In this document: one piece after another, positions 43,911 through 53,506 of the stretch | Numbering within the stretch: position 1 is the stretch's first letter | Layout: each line of letters begins with the position of its first letter | Source: WTKD01 sp965243525 | Lineage (GTDB): Bacteria; Spirochaetota; Spirochaetia; WTKD01 | Assembly: GCA_965243525.1 (NCBI GenBank) | Contig: OZ251568.1 | Location: forward strand, 992,001-1,056,000 | Reading direction: 5' to 3' | DNA: 64,000 bases | Notes under the pieces: model-generated | The model's input: the letters and a program-made list of their open reading frames with translations, nothing else | The model's database searches: none | What the model was told of the DNA's origin: nothing | Translations under genes and position numbers: made by a program

Positions 43911-45290
43911 TTAGTTTGATCGCAGATATTCAATCGCTTCATTCAAAGCTGCATCATACCTTGCATCAAATGGAAGCAGTTTGTTTTCACTAGTGCGAAA
44001 CAATTCCGATCGCAAAAATCGACGAGCATACCATTCATTCAGTGGGGTATATTCTTCTGCGATATCCACAATAAAAGCATCTTGTTCTGCCTGTGTAGCA
44101 TTTGAATTGTTCTGTGCAAATGCTGTGATGATGCCCGATTCTAATAACTGGATTAACACTTCATCTTCTTCCTCCGAAATGAGAGGATCAGAAATTTCAA
44201 TATCAGGTGGAATGCCTACCTCATCAATCGACGCTCCAGAGGGTGTGTAATATCGTGCGGTGGTCAATCGAATTCCTTCTTCACCAAAAAGCAGCACTTC
44301 TTGGACGGACCCTTTTCCATAACTCGTTGTTCCTATGATAATTGCTCGCTCTCGATCCTTTAATGCTCCTGCAAGAATTTCAGAGGCAGAAGCCGTTGCG
44401 TTATCAATGAGTACAACAATCGGTATCTCGTCAGGAATCAATTGACTCTTTGATGCGGTGTACACCGTTTCATTTTCTCTGTTTCGCCCCCTAAGACTTA
44501 CGATTGTGCCATCATCAAAAAAATAGTCAACCATCTTGTTTGCTGCAGAAAGAAGTCCTCCTCCATTTCCGCGAAGATCGATGATCAACCCCTTGTGCGT
44601 ATCTGCTTGATATTCTTTTTCAAAGAATTCTTTGAATGCCACTGCTGTATGTTCACTAAAGAGAATCAATTTAATATAGGCAATGTCATCTTCGATAATT
44701 CCAGCACGAATCGCCGGTACCGTAATGAGTTCACGGGTAAGACTGACCTCAAAGGGATTTCCAGAACCTCGTTTTACGGTGATCGTAACAGTGCTTCCTG
44801 GCTCACCACGCAACAACATCACCGCTTCAAGGGTGCTCATGACGTTTGTGGGTTCCCCTTCAACATCGATAATGAGATCTCCTGAACGCATTCCTGCAAA
44901 AAACGCTGGAGTTCCCTCTATTGGAGAAATAACTTCAAGATGGCGTTCCTCTTCGTTGTCAGAACGATGTTTGTTGACATGCATCCCTAACCCACCAAAA
45001 ACTCCCGATGTGGACATTTGTAAATCTGAAAGTTCCTCATTATCAAGAAACCGTGAATAAGGATCATTCAACGATGAAATCATCCCCCGCAATGCCGCAT
45101 AGATCAGCTCCTGAGGAAGTTGTTCATCGACGTATTCATCAATGATTTTTGCATAAATATCATGGAACAACTCCAGCATCTCTTCATCACTTGATATTTC
45201 CTGTGCTTGCAGAGAATCACCATTTGTCGAACAAGATGGCAGAATAAAAAGCATCCAGAACACAATTCCAAGCAGGAGAAATTTTTTCAT
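43911..45290 (-). CDS. ctpA: C-terminal processing peptidase (S41), lipoprotein
   Basis: 459 residues from ATG 45290, with AAAGGA 8 nt upstream. Signal peptide with lipobox LPSC (Cys20), so anchored to a membrane. PDZ domain about 85-165 (GGLGMHV, GMRSGDLIIDVEGEP), then the S41 protease with the Ser in NATASASEILAGAL and the Lys in YGKGSVQEV. It trims C-termini of periplasmic proteins. An in-frame upstream start would only bury the signal peptide. Confidence 0.92.
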   Translation of the reverse strand: MKKFLLLGIVFWMLFILPSCSTNGDSLQAQEISSDEEMLELFHDIYAKIIDEYVDEQLPQELIYAALRGMISSLNDPYSRFLDNEELSDLQMSTSGVFGGLGMHVNKHRSDNEEERHLEVISPIEGTPAFFAGMRSGDLIIDVEGEPTNVMSTLEAVMLLRGEPGSTVTITVKRGSGNPFEVSLTRELITVPAIRAGIIEDDIAYIKLILFSEHTAVAFKEFFEKEYQADTHKGLIIDLRGNGGGLLSAANKMVDYFFDDGTIVSLRGRNRENETVYTASKSQLIPDEIPIVVLIDNATASASEILAGALKDRERAIIIGTTSYGKGSVQEVLLFGEEGIRLTTARYYTPSGASIDEVGIPPDIEISDPLISEEEDEVLIQLLESGIITAFAQNNSNATQAEQDAFIVDIAEEYTPLNEWYARRFLRSELFRTSENKLLPFDARYDAALNEAIEYLRSN

Positions 45291-45393
45291 TCTGGATTCC
45301 TTTCTATGTATATCACTGGCATATTTTGTATTTGGAGTATTCATCGTTATTTTTCACCTTGCACTTTCCTAGTATCCTACCATACCATACAGT

Positions 45394-46434
45394 ATGAACC
45401 CATTTTTGTTTATTCAATTCCCACAATGGTTAAACCCTGTGATTATTCCGGGCCTTCCTATCCGCTGGTATGGAATAATGTACGTCATCAACTTTGTTTT
45501 GTGTTATGTTTTTCTCAAAGCACAAGCAAAAGATATCCAACCTGAACTCGATAAACAAAAAATTCTTGACCTCATGTTCTGGACTGTCATTGGTGTTCTT
45601 TTAGGAGCACGAATTTTCTCCACAACAATTTACGATACAACAGGATACTATCTTCGTCGACCTTGGGCAATATTTTGGCCCTTTGACGAAAACATGCGTT
45701 TTATTGGCTTACAGGGAATGAGCTATCACGGCGGCCTTTTTGGCGCCGGTGTTGGACTATATCTCTATTATAGATTTCGGGCGCGTATGTATTCATTTTT
45801 AGACCTCTGTGACATCACTACGATAGCCTTCCCATTGGGATATACGTTTGGAAGACTCGGCAACTTCATTAACGGCGAACTGTATGGCCGTATCAGCACC
45901 GCTCCTTTTGCAATGATATTTCCCCATGCGGAACCATTGCCCATCAGCAACCCTCATGTTGCCTCCTATGCAGAGCAACTTGGTATGACCGCAAACGAAT
46001 CAGGCGTCGTAAACCTGCCGCGACATCCATCGCAGCTCTATGAAGCCTTTTTGGAAGGAATTGTGGTTTGGTTTGTTATGTGGTTCATCGTTCGCAAGCA
46101 TCGCCCCTATCCCGGATATGCAGTATCCCTCTATGCCATACTCTATGGCAGTATGCGGTTTCTCGCAGAATACTTTCGCCAACCTGATGCCGGTCTCGAT
46201 TTTGTCATACAGCTTGGTCCGAAAGAAAACCCGAACTGGCTTTTGATCTCTCCTTTCAATTTCACAATGGGGCAATTGCTCTCTTTTGGAATGATTTTGT
46301 GTGGGATCGCTTTGTTGATTTTCATCCATCTGAAACACAGGCGCTCGTTGCAAGAAAAACTGCTCTCTGATACCGAAGTTTCATCAAGTGAAAAAAATAG
46401 ACAACGCCGACTCAGAAAAAAACTCGGCAACTAA
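45394..46434 (+). CDS. lgt: Prolipoprotein diacylglyceryl transferase
   Basis: 346 residues, seven membrane segments. Attaches diacylglycerol to the lipobox cysteine. Hallmarks: IRWYGIMYVINF near the start, YHGGLFGA, the signature GRLGNFINGELYGR and HPSQLYEA. The C-terminal 30 residues are basic and extend beyond the usual end. TACCAT lies 5 nt before the ATG. Convergent with lnt, the third enzyme of the same pathway. Confidence 0.96.
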   Translation: MNPFLFIQFPQWLNPVIIPGLPIRWYGIMYVINFVLCYVFLKAQAKDIQPELDKQKILDLMFWTVIGVLLGARIFSTTIYDTTGYYLRRPWAIFWPFDENMRFIGLQGMSYHGGLFGAGVGLYLYYRFRARMYSFLDLCDITTIAFPLGYTFGRLGNFINGELYGRISTAPFAMIFPHAEPLPISNPHVASYAEQLGMTANESGVVNLPRHPSQLYEAFLEGIVVWFVMWFIVRKHRPYPGYAVSLYAILYGSMRFLAEYFRQPDAGLDFVIQLGPKENPNWLLISPFNFTMGQLLSFGMILCGIALLIFIHLKHRRSLQEKLLSDTEVSSSEKNRQRRLRKKLGN

Positions 46435-46474
46435 AAATTACTTGTCCTCCCAGCTAAATCGCCTTTGTCCTTTG

Positions 46475-48535
46475 TTATTTCTTTTTTACGGCGCGCCTTT
46501 TCTTGAAAAATGCATATCCAGTCCATCCTCCAACCAAAAACATTAACAGATACGCAAACCAATTTCCCCATCGGGTGTATGCAGTTGTCACCGGATCCCT
46601 TGCTATTGGTAAGTCTTCTACCAAACGACCACTGACATAGGGTTCTAACGAAGACCAAACCTCACCACGTTCATTCACAAAGGATGTGATTCCAGAGGTT
46701 GTAGCACGAACAAGTGGACGTCGGTGTTCAATGCTTCGAAAAATAGCTGTCGCAAGGTGCTGCTGTGCTTCAACGGGGTCTTCAGCCCAGTAATCATTGC
46801 CCAAATTCACGAGGACCTGTGCACCGTTAAGAACGAATGGGCGCGCAGAATCAGGAAAACTATCTTCAAAGCAAATCATAACGCCAAAGGAAAAATCCGG
46901 ATGGTGAAAAACCACCGCCTCGGTGCCTGGCTCCCAAAAGGTCACATCAAATGCAAGCAAAAAATTATACAGGTTAGGGAACAAACGCTTATATGGAAAA
47001 TATTCCGTGAAGGGGACTAACCGCATTTTGTGATAGGTTTCAAGACGTTCACCGCTATCAGAAAACAAAATTGCAGCGTTGCGATTATACCGGTTAATCT
47101 CGTTTCCTGCTGCGTCAAGATCGCGCGTATAATCATCGTTTCCAGTGAGCAAATACACTTGCGCAAGTTTTTGATAATCGAGAAATCGTTCAACCAAATT
47201 TGCCAGTGGATATTGTTCTGGGTCTTCCTGCGACCATCTTCGAATATTTGGAACAAAGGCTGTCTCAGGCCACATGACAATATCAGGGCTCTGAGCCAAG
47301 GTTGCACTCGTTTCTCGTTTTAGAATGTTAAACGTGTTTAGATAATCATTTTTTCGCGGATCGGTGTTGTTTTGAACAAGTGCAACACGCACCGTATCAG
47401 AGGGAGCAGAAGGTTTAGCAAGACTGATGATTCCATACCCATAAGTTACCACTACCAGCACTGCTGGAATGATTAATGGCTGCCATGTCTGCCACTTGGA
47501 CATCCGGTCGAGAATGCCCGAGGGAGTGCTCAGTTGTCCGATGGGGTTTTGGGTGATTCCGAGCATTCGCTCAATAACTACAACTAATGCAGCGTTTACG
47601 GAGAATAGCACAAATTCTATGCCCCAAATGCCGGTTAGTTCTGCAATTTGAATGAAGGTTATGTTGGTGTATTGTGAATGGGTGAGCAATCCCCAGGGAA
47701 ATGCAGAAAATCCATAATGACGATAAAAACTGAATATCGCCCAGAGCATCGCCCAAAACAAGGGATGCGGATTGCGCCGAAGAATAAAATAGCCCGCTAT
47801 AAAAAACACAAGGTAATAGGCAACGATAATGAAATCAGCTCCCTGCAACGAAACAAGGTTGAATCCTCCAAGCCAGTAATGAATTGCCATCGTCGAAAAA
47901 GCTGCATACACCCCAAGAAGCCACAATCCACGAGCATAGCTACACCGTCGTAGGATAAAAAACAATGGTACCATTGCAATCCATGCGAATACGCCCATCC
48001 CTTGGAGGTGGATTGCCGATGGAAGGGCAAGAACGATGAGAAGAACTGAAACACCAATCCACAAAAGAGCACTTCGCAGAAAAAGATGAATACCTTGCGA
48101 ATGGCGAACATACCAATAGATGGCTATTGCAAGCAATGGTATGTAGCGGATCAATGCGTAGATCCGAGCGAGGGTGCTGTCTCGTTCAAATGAAAGAAGA
48201 TGTGTTCCGGCGGCAAATCGTTGTGCATAATCCATGTTAGCGTTTCGTGCATATATCCAAGCAAACACAAATAACAATACGAGGAGTGCAATCAGAGCTT
48301 CATAGTAAACATATATATTTTTTTTTCGGGAAATACTTCGTGTATTTTTTAGCTCAATCGCAAGAATACAAAGCTGTGCGATGAGCACTACGCCATATAA
48401 CACTCCGCCAAAATTCAGAGGGAAGATCGAAAGAGGGCCAACGCAGGCAAGTATAAAAATACCAAGAGAGATGCCGAAGCTCAGGATTGCCATGTCAAAG
48501 TTTAGCAGATTTAGATAGATCCGATAACAACGCAC
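46475..48535 (-). CDS. lnt: Apolipoprotein N-acyltransferase
   Basis: 686 residues, longer than the usual 500, with an extended N-terminal membrane region (about 8 or more segments before residue 350). The nitrilase-type catalytic domain has the Glu in MWPETAF, Lys in YHKMRLVPFTEYFP and Cys in GVMICFEDSFPD. It N-acylates mature lipoproteins, indicating a diderm envelope. GTG start at 48535 with a GAGG upstream; the in-frame ATG at MAILSF is an alternative. Confidence 0.93.
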   Translation of the reverse strand: MRCYRIYLNLLNFDMAILSFGISLGIFILACVGPLSIFPLNFGGVLYGVVLIAQLCILAIELKNTRSISRKKNIYVYYEALIALLVLLFVFAWIYARNANMDYAQRFAAGTHLLSFERDSTLARIYALIRYIPLLAIAIYWYVRHSQGIHLFLRSALLWIGVSVLLIVLALPSAIHLQGMGVFAWIAMVPLFFILRRCSYARGLWLLGVYAAFSTMAIHYWLGGFNLVSLQGADFIIVAYYLVFFIAGYFILRRNPHPLFWAMLWAIFSFYRHYGFSAFPWGLLTHSQYTNITFIQIAELTGIWGIEFVLFSVNAALVVVIERMLGITQNPIGQLSTPSGILDRMSKWQTWQPLIIPAVLVVVTYGYGIISLAKPSAPSDTVRVALVQNNTDPRKNDYLNTFNILKRETSATLAQSPDIVMWPETAFVPNIRRWSQEDPEQYPLANLVERFLDYQKLAQVYLLTGNDDYTRDLDAAGNEINRYNRNAAILFSDSGERLETYHKMRLVPFTEYFPYKRLFPNLYNFLLAFDVTFWEPGTEAVVFHHPDFSFGVMICFEDSFPDSARPFVLNGAQVLVNLGNDYWAEDPVEAQQHLATAIFRSIEHRRPLVRATTSGITSFVNERGEVWSSLEPYVSGRLVEDLPIARDPVTTAYTRWGNWFAYLLMFLVGGWTGYAFFKKRRAVKKK

Positions 48536-48640
48536 ATTTCTTTCCCTCGACTAGAATTTCCATCAATCAGAAGTGCGGCAAATCCCTTTAACAGAATATC
48601 TTGTGCATGGTGAGAGATTTCATTTTCATTCTGAACTGAG

Positions 48641-48646
48641 TATACT
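48641..48646 (+). promoter_or_regulatory. -10 box TATACT, 6 nt before start codon
   Basis: TATACT at 48641-48646; ATG at 48653; no Shine-Dalgarno. Confidence 0.5.
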
Positions 48647-48652
48647 TCAAGT

Positions 48653-49960
48653 ATGCGTGCATTTTTAACAAGGCTATTTAATACGTTTACCCTTCATTTT
48701 TATTTCTTTTTGCGATTGTTCTTTGCAGGGTTTGTAACGCTGTTTTTTCGCCTAGATCGCAATTTCCCAGATCGTCGATTGCTTTACGCCTCAAATGCAG
48801 TAATACTCGCAAACCACACATCAAATTGGGATCCCTTCGTCCTTGGGATATATCTGCGAAGACAGATTTGTTATGTTGCCTCGGACATGCATTTTCGTCG
48901 TCCCTTCGTCGGAATGCTCTTGGCTGCTACTGGAGCTATCCCAAAGATCAAGGGAAAATCTGATGTTAGAAATATTCGCAAGATCATTTCTCTTGCAAAG
49001 GGCGGAAAAACCATTGGGATATTTCCAGAGGGTCAGACATCTTGGGATGGAAAAAGCATCCCGATTGTTAAGGGAACGATAAAACTAGTACGTATGCTCA
49101 AACTACCCATTTTCTGTTTCTCAATTGAGGGGAATTATTTTTCCAGTGCTCGCTGGATGAAGGGACTGCGAAGGGGGCGCATCAAAATTCACCTGAATCG
49201 CTATCTCAGCGTTGCAGAACAAACAGCGATGAATCTCACTGAATTACACGATGCGATTAACACCGGCATTTCCACCGATGCTTGTGCAACGCAGATGACC
49301 ACCAAAACTCCTTTTTCAGGATCATTTCCTGCTCAATACCTTGAACGCATAATCTACCTTTGTCCTGCCTGTCTTACACAAGAAAGTATGACCTCGTATC
49401 ATACGGAACTACGCTGCACAAATTGCAAATATCATATTACATATACCGATACAGGATCTCTGCTCATGCATCAGAAGGAAGCTAAGCCCCCTAGGTTGTT
49501 TACTTTCGCAACCGGTATGCACCGTTCTGACGCCCAAGATACTGCAAAATCTCCTTCTGTAATTTCCATTTCTGACTATTTGGCACAGCAACGATATTAT
49601 TTTGAGACATTTCTTACTCAAAAAAGAATTCCCAAAACCTCTGCCCCACTGATAACAAGTAAAAAGATCACCCTTTTGAATCTGCGATCAACAAAACCAC
49701 AGCTTGAAATTACCGGAACCATGCATGGACACGCTGATCGAATAGAAATTATTTCAGATTATTTTGAAAATTTCACACGAAGCTTCACGTTGAAAGACAT
49801 AACTGCGTTTAATATCCAAAAAAATGAAAAAGCTGAATTTTTTTATGATCGAATAGGATATCGTCTTGAAGGATCAAATCTGCGGTTTTCAATGCTTCGA
49901 TGGCTCATCTATATCCATTGTTTTTCGCCAACCTCTTGTGTCGGCTTGGCAAATGGATAA
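48653..49960 (+). CDS. PlsC-like acyltransferase with C-terminal zinc ribbon and extra domain
   Basis: 435 residues. Residues 1-205 are a 1-acylglycerol-3-phosphate-acyltransferase-like domain with NHTSNWDPF (H-x4-D) and FPEGQTSWDG. From about 228 a zinc ribbon follows: CPACLTQES and LRCTNCKYH (Cys-x2-Cys pairs). The last 120 residues (from about 300) form an unassigned beta-rich domain. A typical PlsC is about 240 residues, so the extension is unusual. Possibly a regulated or specialised acyltransferase. Confidence 0.85.
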   Translation: MRAFLTRLFNTFTLHFYFFLRLFFAGFVTLFFRLDRNFPDRRLLYASNAVILANHTSNWDPFVLGIYLRRQICYVASDMHFRRPFVGMLLAATGAIPKIKGKSDVRNIRKIISLAKGGKTIGIFPEGQTSWDGKSIPIVKGTIKLVRMLKLPIFCFSIEGNYFSSARWMKGLRRGRIKIHLNRYLSVAEQTAMNLTELHDAINTGISTDACATQMTTKTPFSGSFPAQYLERIIYLCPACLTQESMTSYHTELRCTNCKYHITYTDTGSLLMHQKEAKPPRLFTFATGMHRSDAQDTAKSPSVISISDYLAQQRYYFETFLTQKRIPKTSAPLITSKKITLLNLRSTKPQLEITGTMHGHADRIEIISDYFENFTRSFTLKDITAFNIQKNEKAEFFYDRIGYRLEGSNLRFSMLRWLIYIHCFSPTSCVGLANG

Positions 49961-49994
49961 AAATATGATTGTATAACAATTACCGAGGTATAAG

Positions 49995-50168
49995 ATGGCA
50001 AAATCAAAAAAAGGCAATATGTTACGAATACGATTGAGGAGTTCGGAAAGTCCGCATTGCTATTATGCGGTGAAAAACAAGAAAAATACCCCCGAAAAAA
50101 TGGAATTTATGAAATACGACCCCGTAGTTCGTAAACATGTATTATATAAAGAACAAGGAAAGGTGTAG
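49995..50168 (+). CDS. rpmG: 50S ribosomal protein L33
   Basis: 57 residues, a gene too short for routine calling. Sequence features: MLRIRLRSSES, CYYAVKNKKNTPEKMEFMKYDP and KHVLYKE, typical of L33. Only one cysteine is present, so it is the zinc-free (C-minus) type. Ribosome binding site GAGG 6 nt upstream. TATAAC at 49972-49977 may be the -10 of its promoter. Three bases separate it from rpmB. Confidence 0.95.
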   Translation: MAKSKKGNMLRIRLRSSESPHCYYAVKNKKNTPEKMEFMKYDPVVRKHVLYKEQGKV

Positions 50169-50171
50169 TAA

Positions 50172-50411
50172 ATGTCACGACGATGTAGTTTATCTCAAAA
50201 AGGGCCGCTCTTTGGAAACAATATTTCACATGCACATAATGTGACAAAAAAGGTGCAAAACCCAAATGTGCAAAGGAAGCGAATTTTTATCCCTGAAACC
50301 AATGAACATGTATGGATAAAGGTTTCCACTCGTGCATTGCGCACCATCGATAAGATTGGATTGTTGGCTTACTTGCGAAAACAGAATATTTCATTAAAAA
50401 GCCTGCGTTGA
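50172..50411 (+). CDS. rpmB: 50S ribosomal protein L28
   Basis: 79 residues. Starts MSRRCSLSQKGPLFGNNISHAHN, the L28 signature, and continues with RKRIFIPETNEHVWIKVSTRALRTIDKIG. The zinc-binding cysteines of the C-plus form are mostly absent (one Cys, residue 5). Co-transcribed with rpmG. Confidence 0.95.
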   Translation: MSRRCSLSQKGPLFGNNISHAHNVTKKVQNPNVQRKRIFIPETNEHVWIKVSTRALRTIDKIGLLAYLRKQNISLKSLR

Positions 50412-50448
50412 TAGGGATATAAAATTATAGGGGTATACGTGGAAAACG

Positions 50449-50730
50449 TTATAGTTTAAATTTTTTCCGAGTATCTCTAAGCGTTTTTCTAGTCCACTCT
50501 ACTGGAACTTCGTCATATCCACCAGCGTATCGAGCTGAGCATCGCATGATCCGCAAGGCTCCGAGGTATAGGCCTTTGAGCACTCCAAATCGTTTGATCG
50601 AGTGCACCATATATTCTGAACAGGTTGGGTAATAGATGCAGTTCGAAGGAAATAACGGTGACACTATCCATTGATACCCTTTAATAATAAAAATTATAAT
50701 ACTCTTCAAAACTAGTCGAATATATAGCAT
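50449..50730 (-). CDS. yidD: Membrane protein insertion efficiency factor YidD
   Basis: 93 residues. Amphipathic N-terminus, then IIKGYQWIVSPLFPSNCIYYPTCSEYMVHSIKRFGVLKG, the YidD core with its conserved cysteines, and LRIMRCS. It aids insertion of inner-membrane proteins with YidC. Usually found with rpmH-rnpA-yidC; here it stands alone after the ribosomal genes. TATACT ends 5 nt before the ATG. Confidence 0.93.
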   Translation of the reverse strand: MLYIRLVLKSIIIFIIKGYQWIVSPLFPSNCIYYPTCSEYMVHSIKRFGVLKGLYLGALRIMRCSARYAGGYDEVPVEWTRKTLRDTRKKFKL

Positions 50731-50735
50731 GATAC

Positions 50736-50743
50736 AGTATACT
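50736..50743. promoter_or_regulatory. Palindromic AGTATACT serving as -10 for two divergent genes
   Basis: Read on the minus strand, TATACT (50741 to 50736) lies 5 nt before the yidD ATG. Read on the plus strand, TATACT (50738-50743) lies 13 nt before the ATG of the GAF/HD-GYP gene. One 8-bp palindrome supplies both boxes. Confidence 0.5.
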
Positions 50744-50756
50744 ATGGTTAGTTCAA

Positions 50757-51962
50757 ATGAATCAAAAACAAGTAAATAGAGCGATTATTGCATCAAATAC
50801 CCTACGAGAAATTCAAGATTCTGATACTCTCCTAGAGCGAATTTTGTTTGAGGCCCGGCGATGCACAAATGCAGATGCGGGCAGTATTTATATTACTCAA
50901 GGGGATAAGCTTTTTCCGTATTATTCGCAAAACGCTACTCTCTCATCGCTTCTATACAACCATATAGATATGGAGCAATTGCTTGTTCCAATAAATCAAG
51001 AATCAATTTCAGGATACTGCGCATTAACGAAGGAACCGCTCATTATTCCGGACGTATACGGAATATCTCCGAAGGAACCCTATTCTTTTAGCAAGGCCAC
51101 TGATCAGCGACTCCAATATCGAAGCAAATCAATGATTGCCATCCCCTTGAAAGATGGGCAACGAGTTATTGGGGTTATCCAACTGATAAACAAGTTAAGT
51201 TCTCGAGGGAAATCAATCTTGTTTAAAGAAGATGACGCTTTTTTGCTGTCTTTGTTTTCGTTAAACGCCACAATTGCCTTGGAACAGGCGCAAATTACCC
51301 GAAATCTCATTTTCAAGTTGATTGCAATAACTGAAATGCACGACCCAAGCGAAACTGCACCACATGTAAATCGTGTTGCGGAATACTCAAAGGTGATCTA
51401 CACACAATGGGCACAAATACATGGCATTTCTAATAAAAAGCTAGAACTCACGCGGGATACCATTCGTCTTGCAGCTATGCTCCATGATATTGGAAAAATA
51501 TCTGTTTCTGATAAGATATTACACTCGTATAAATCGATTACTTCGGAACAACGAAAAATTATGAATACGCATACATGGAAGGGTGCCCGCTTGTTCCAAA
51601 ATGCCGAAACAGAACTCGAGCGTATGGTGCACGATGTGGCATTAACCCACCATGAAAAATGGGATGGTACTGGATATCCGGGCTATGTTGATATACAAAC
51701 CGGAGAATCACTCTATCCTCAATATTCAGTTCCGGTGCCGAGAAAGGATCTTGATATCCCACTTCCTGGCCGTATTGTTGCGCTCGCCGATGTTTATGAT
51801 GCCTTACGTTCTGCTCGTTCGTATAAAGACGCACTTCCTGAAGAGACTTGTCTTCGCGAAATAAAATCACAGAAGGGCAAACATTTTGATCCCGAAATTG
51901 TTGATGTTTTTTTCCAAACGCAATCGGAAATCAACAAAATCTGCAAGGCATACCCCACCTAG
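50757..51962 (+). CDS. GAF plus HD-GYP domain protein, probable c-di-GMP phosphodiesterase
   Basis: 401 residues. GAF sensor domain at about 20-175, HD-GYP phosphodiesterase at about 195-395 with the HD pair in AAMLHDIGKISV and the GYP motif in HHEKWDGTGYPG, then RIVALADVYDALRSARSYKDALP. It would hydrolyse cyclic di-GMP in response to a small ligand bound by GAF. The GYP motif is extended by about 25 residues after TGYPG (YVDIQTGESLYPQYSVPVPRK region), an insertion not seen in most family members as I know them. No Shine-Dalgarno. Confidence 0.9.
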   Translation: MNQKQVNRAIIASNTLREIQDSDTLLERILFEARRCTNADAGSIYITQGDKLFPYYSQNATLSSLLYNHIDMEQLLVPINQESISGYCALTKEPLIIPDVYGISPKEPYSFSKATDQRLQYRSKSMIAIPLKDGQRVIGVIQLINKLSSRGKSILFKEDDAFLLSLFSLNATIALEQAQITRNLIFKLIAITEMHDPSETAPHVNRVAEYSKVIYTQWAQIHGISNKKLELTRDTIRLAAMLHDIGKISVSDKILHSYKSITSEQRKIMNTHTWKGARLFQNAETELERMVHDVALTHHEKWDGTGYPGYVDIQTGESLYPQYSVPVPRKDLDIPLPGRIVALADVYDALRSARSYKDALPEETCLREIKSQKGKHFDPEIVDVFFQTQSEINKICKAYPT

Positions 51963-52114
51963 TTTGAAAGTTAGCAGTTTTTGCACTGCCCACACCCACC
52001 GACAGTTCGTCGATAGGCGTCCTACTATTTGAACATTTATATGTTTGGGTGAAATACCCAAAGCAGGCATCAAACAATGCTGATCACCTGCTTATCATGA
52101 AGAATCCTTCTTTT

Positions 52115-53506
52115 CTAGAGGTCTTTTAATGCTGCGAGCACTTCTTCCATCGCCTTTTTCCCGTCGCCAAAAAGCATGAGCGTGTTGTCTGCTGCAAATA
52201 ACGGATTGGGTAATCCGGCAAATCCCGGGCTGAGGCTTCGCTTTACAACAACAACAGTGCGAGATGCATCTACGTTGATGATGGGCATTCCAGAAATTGG
52301 TGTGCCGCTTTCTTCACGGGCCAAGGGGTTCACAACATCGTTTGCTCCCAAAACAATTGTGATATCTGTTTGAGGAAGGACTGCATTCACTTGATCAAGA
52401 TCTAATAGTTTTTCATAAGAAATACGTTCTTCTGCCAACAAAACATTCATATGTCCTGGCATGCGCCCTGCAACCGGGTGAATTCCAAAACTAACGGAGA
52501 CATCCTTTGATTCAAGAAACTCAGTAATACCGCGTACCGCAGATTGCGCATGGGCAACTGCCATACCATAACCTGGAACAAAAACAACATGCTCAGCCGA
52601 GTCTAACAACAGCGCAACTTCATCAGCCGATGTTGCCTTTATTTTCCCCTCGTATATGTCGTCAGCCTTAATGCCTTCTTGGACTCCGCCTATGCCTCCA
52701 AAGAGTACGTTTGCAAGAGATCGATTCATCGCCTTACACATGATGCTGGTGAGGATGATTCCAGATGCACCAACCAGAGAGCCGGCAACGATTAATACTA
52801 GGTTGTCTAACACAAAGCCTGTGGCGGTGGCCGCCAATCCTGAATATGAATTCAACAAGGCAATAACAATGGGCATATCCGCCCCCCCGATGGGGATAAC
52901 AAGCAGTATTCCGAGAATCGAAGCAACACCTGCCAAAATCCAATAATACAGTGCATGCATTTCTACGTTCGAAGATTGCAAAAATTGATATCCGAGATAG
53001 AGGGCACCAAGCAAGAATAGTATTTTTACGATTTGCTCTCCTGGATACCGTACGGGTTTTTCGGTGATGACCCCTTGCAATTTTCCGAAGGCAACAAGGC
53101 TTCCCCAAAAGGTAACTGCTCCGATCAAAGAAGATGCTGTAACTGCAAGTAAGCCAACGACATCAAATCCAACAATTGATCCATTGTACAGCACCGCACT
53201 GGCAACCAGTACCGATGCAATGCCGCCTAATCCATTGAATAAACCCACCAACTGTGGCATTGCCGTCATTTGTATAAAAATTGCAAGCAAGGCTCCAATA
53301 AGCGATCCAACACCAATTCCAATAAGCAAGAGGTATCCATCAAGGATTTCCTGTGCGATTAGGGTAACGACCACCGCGACAAGCATTCCAAGGGCACCGA
53401 TGAGGTTCCCGGTCACTGCCGTTCGGGGATGTCCCAAAAGTTTTAATCCAACGATAAAAAGTGATACTGATAACAAATAACAGAGATTTTGTATGCCTAT
53501 GCTCAT
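52115..53506 (-). CDS. pntB: NAD(P) transhydrogenase subunit beta
   Basis: 463 residues. Nine membrane segments up to about residue 270, then the NADP-binding dIII domain with VVFVPGYGMAVAHAQ, HPVAGRMPGHMNVLLAE, GANDVVNPLA and KRSLSPGFAGLPNPLF. Couples hydride transfer between NAD(H) and NADP(H) to proton movement. The ATG overlaps the stop of pntAB by 4 nt (ATGA), with GAGG upstream. Confidence 0.97.
   Translation of the reverse strand: MSIGIQNLCYLLSVSLFIVGLKLLGHPRTAVTGNLIGALGMLVAVVVTLIAQEILDGYLLLIGIGVGSLIGALLAIFIQMTAMPQLVGLFNGLGGIASVLVASAVLYNGSIVGFDVVGLLAVTASSLIGAVTFWGSLVAFGKLQGVITEKPVRYPGEQIVKILFLLGALYLGYQFLQSSNVEMHALYYWILAGVASILGILLVIPIGGADMPIVIALLNSYSGLAATATGFVLDNLVLIVAGSLVGASGIILTSIMCKAMNRSLANVLFGGIGGVQEGIKADDIYEGKIKATSADEVALLLDSAEHVVFVPGYGMAVAHAQSAVRGITEFLESKDVSVSFGIHPVAGRMPGHMNVLLAEERISYEKLLDLDQVNAVLPQTDITIVLGANDVVNPLAREESGTPISGMPIINVDASRTVVVVKRSLSPGFAGLPNPLFAADNTLMLFGDGKKAMEEVLAALKDL

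Noticed and set aside
52043..52061. TTTGGGTGAAATACCCAAA hairpin after the HD-GYP gene as a terminator
   Set aside because: The stem is short and no T-run follows on the plus strand; it may end transcription but support is weak.
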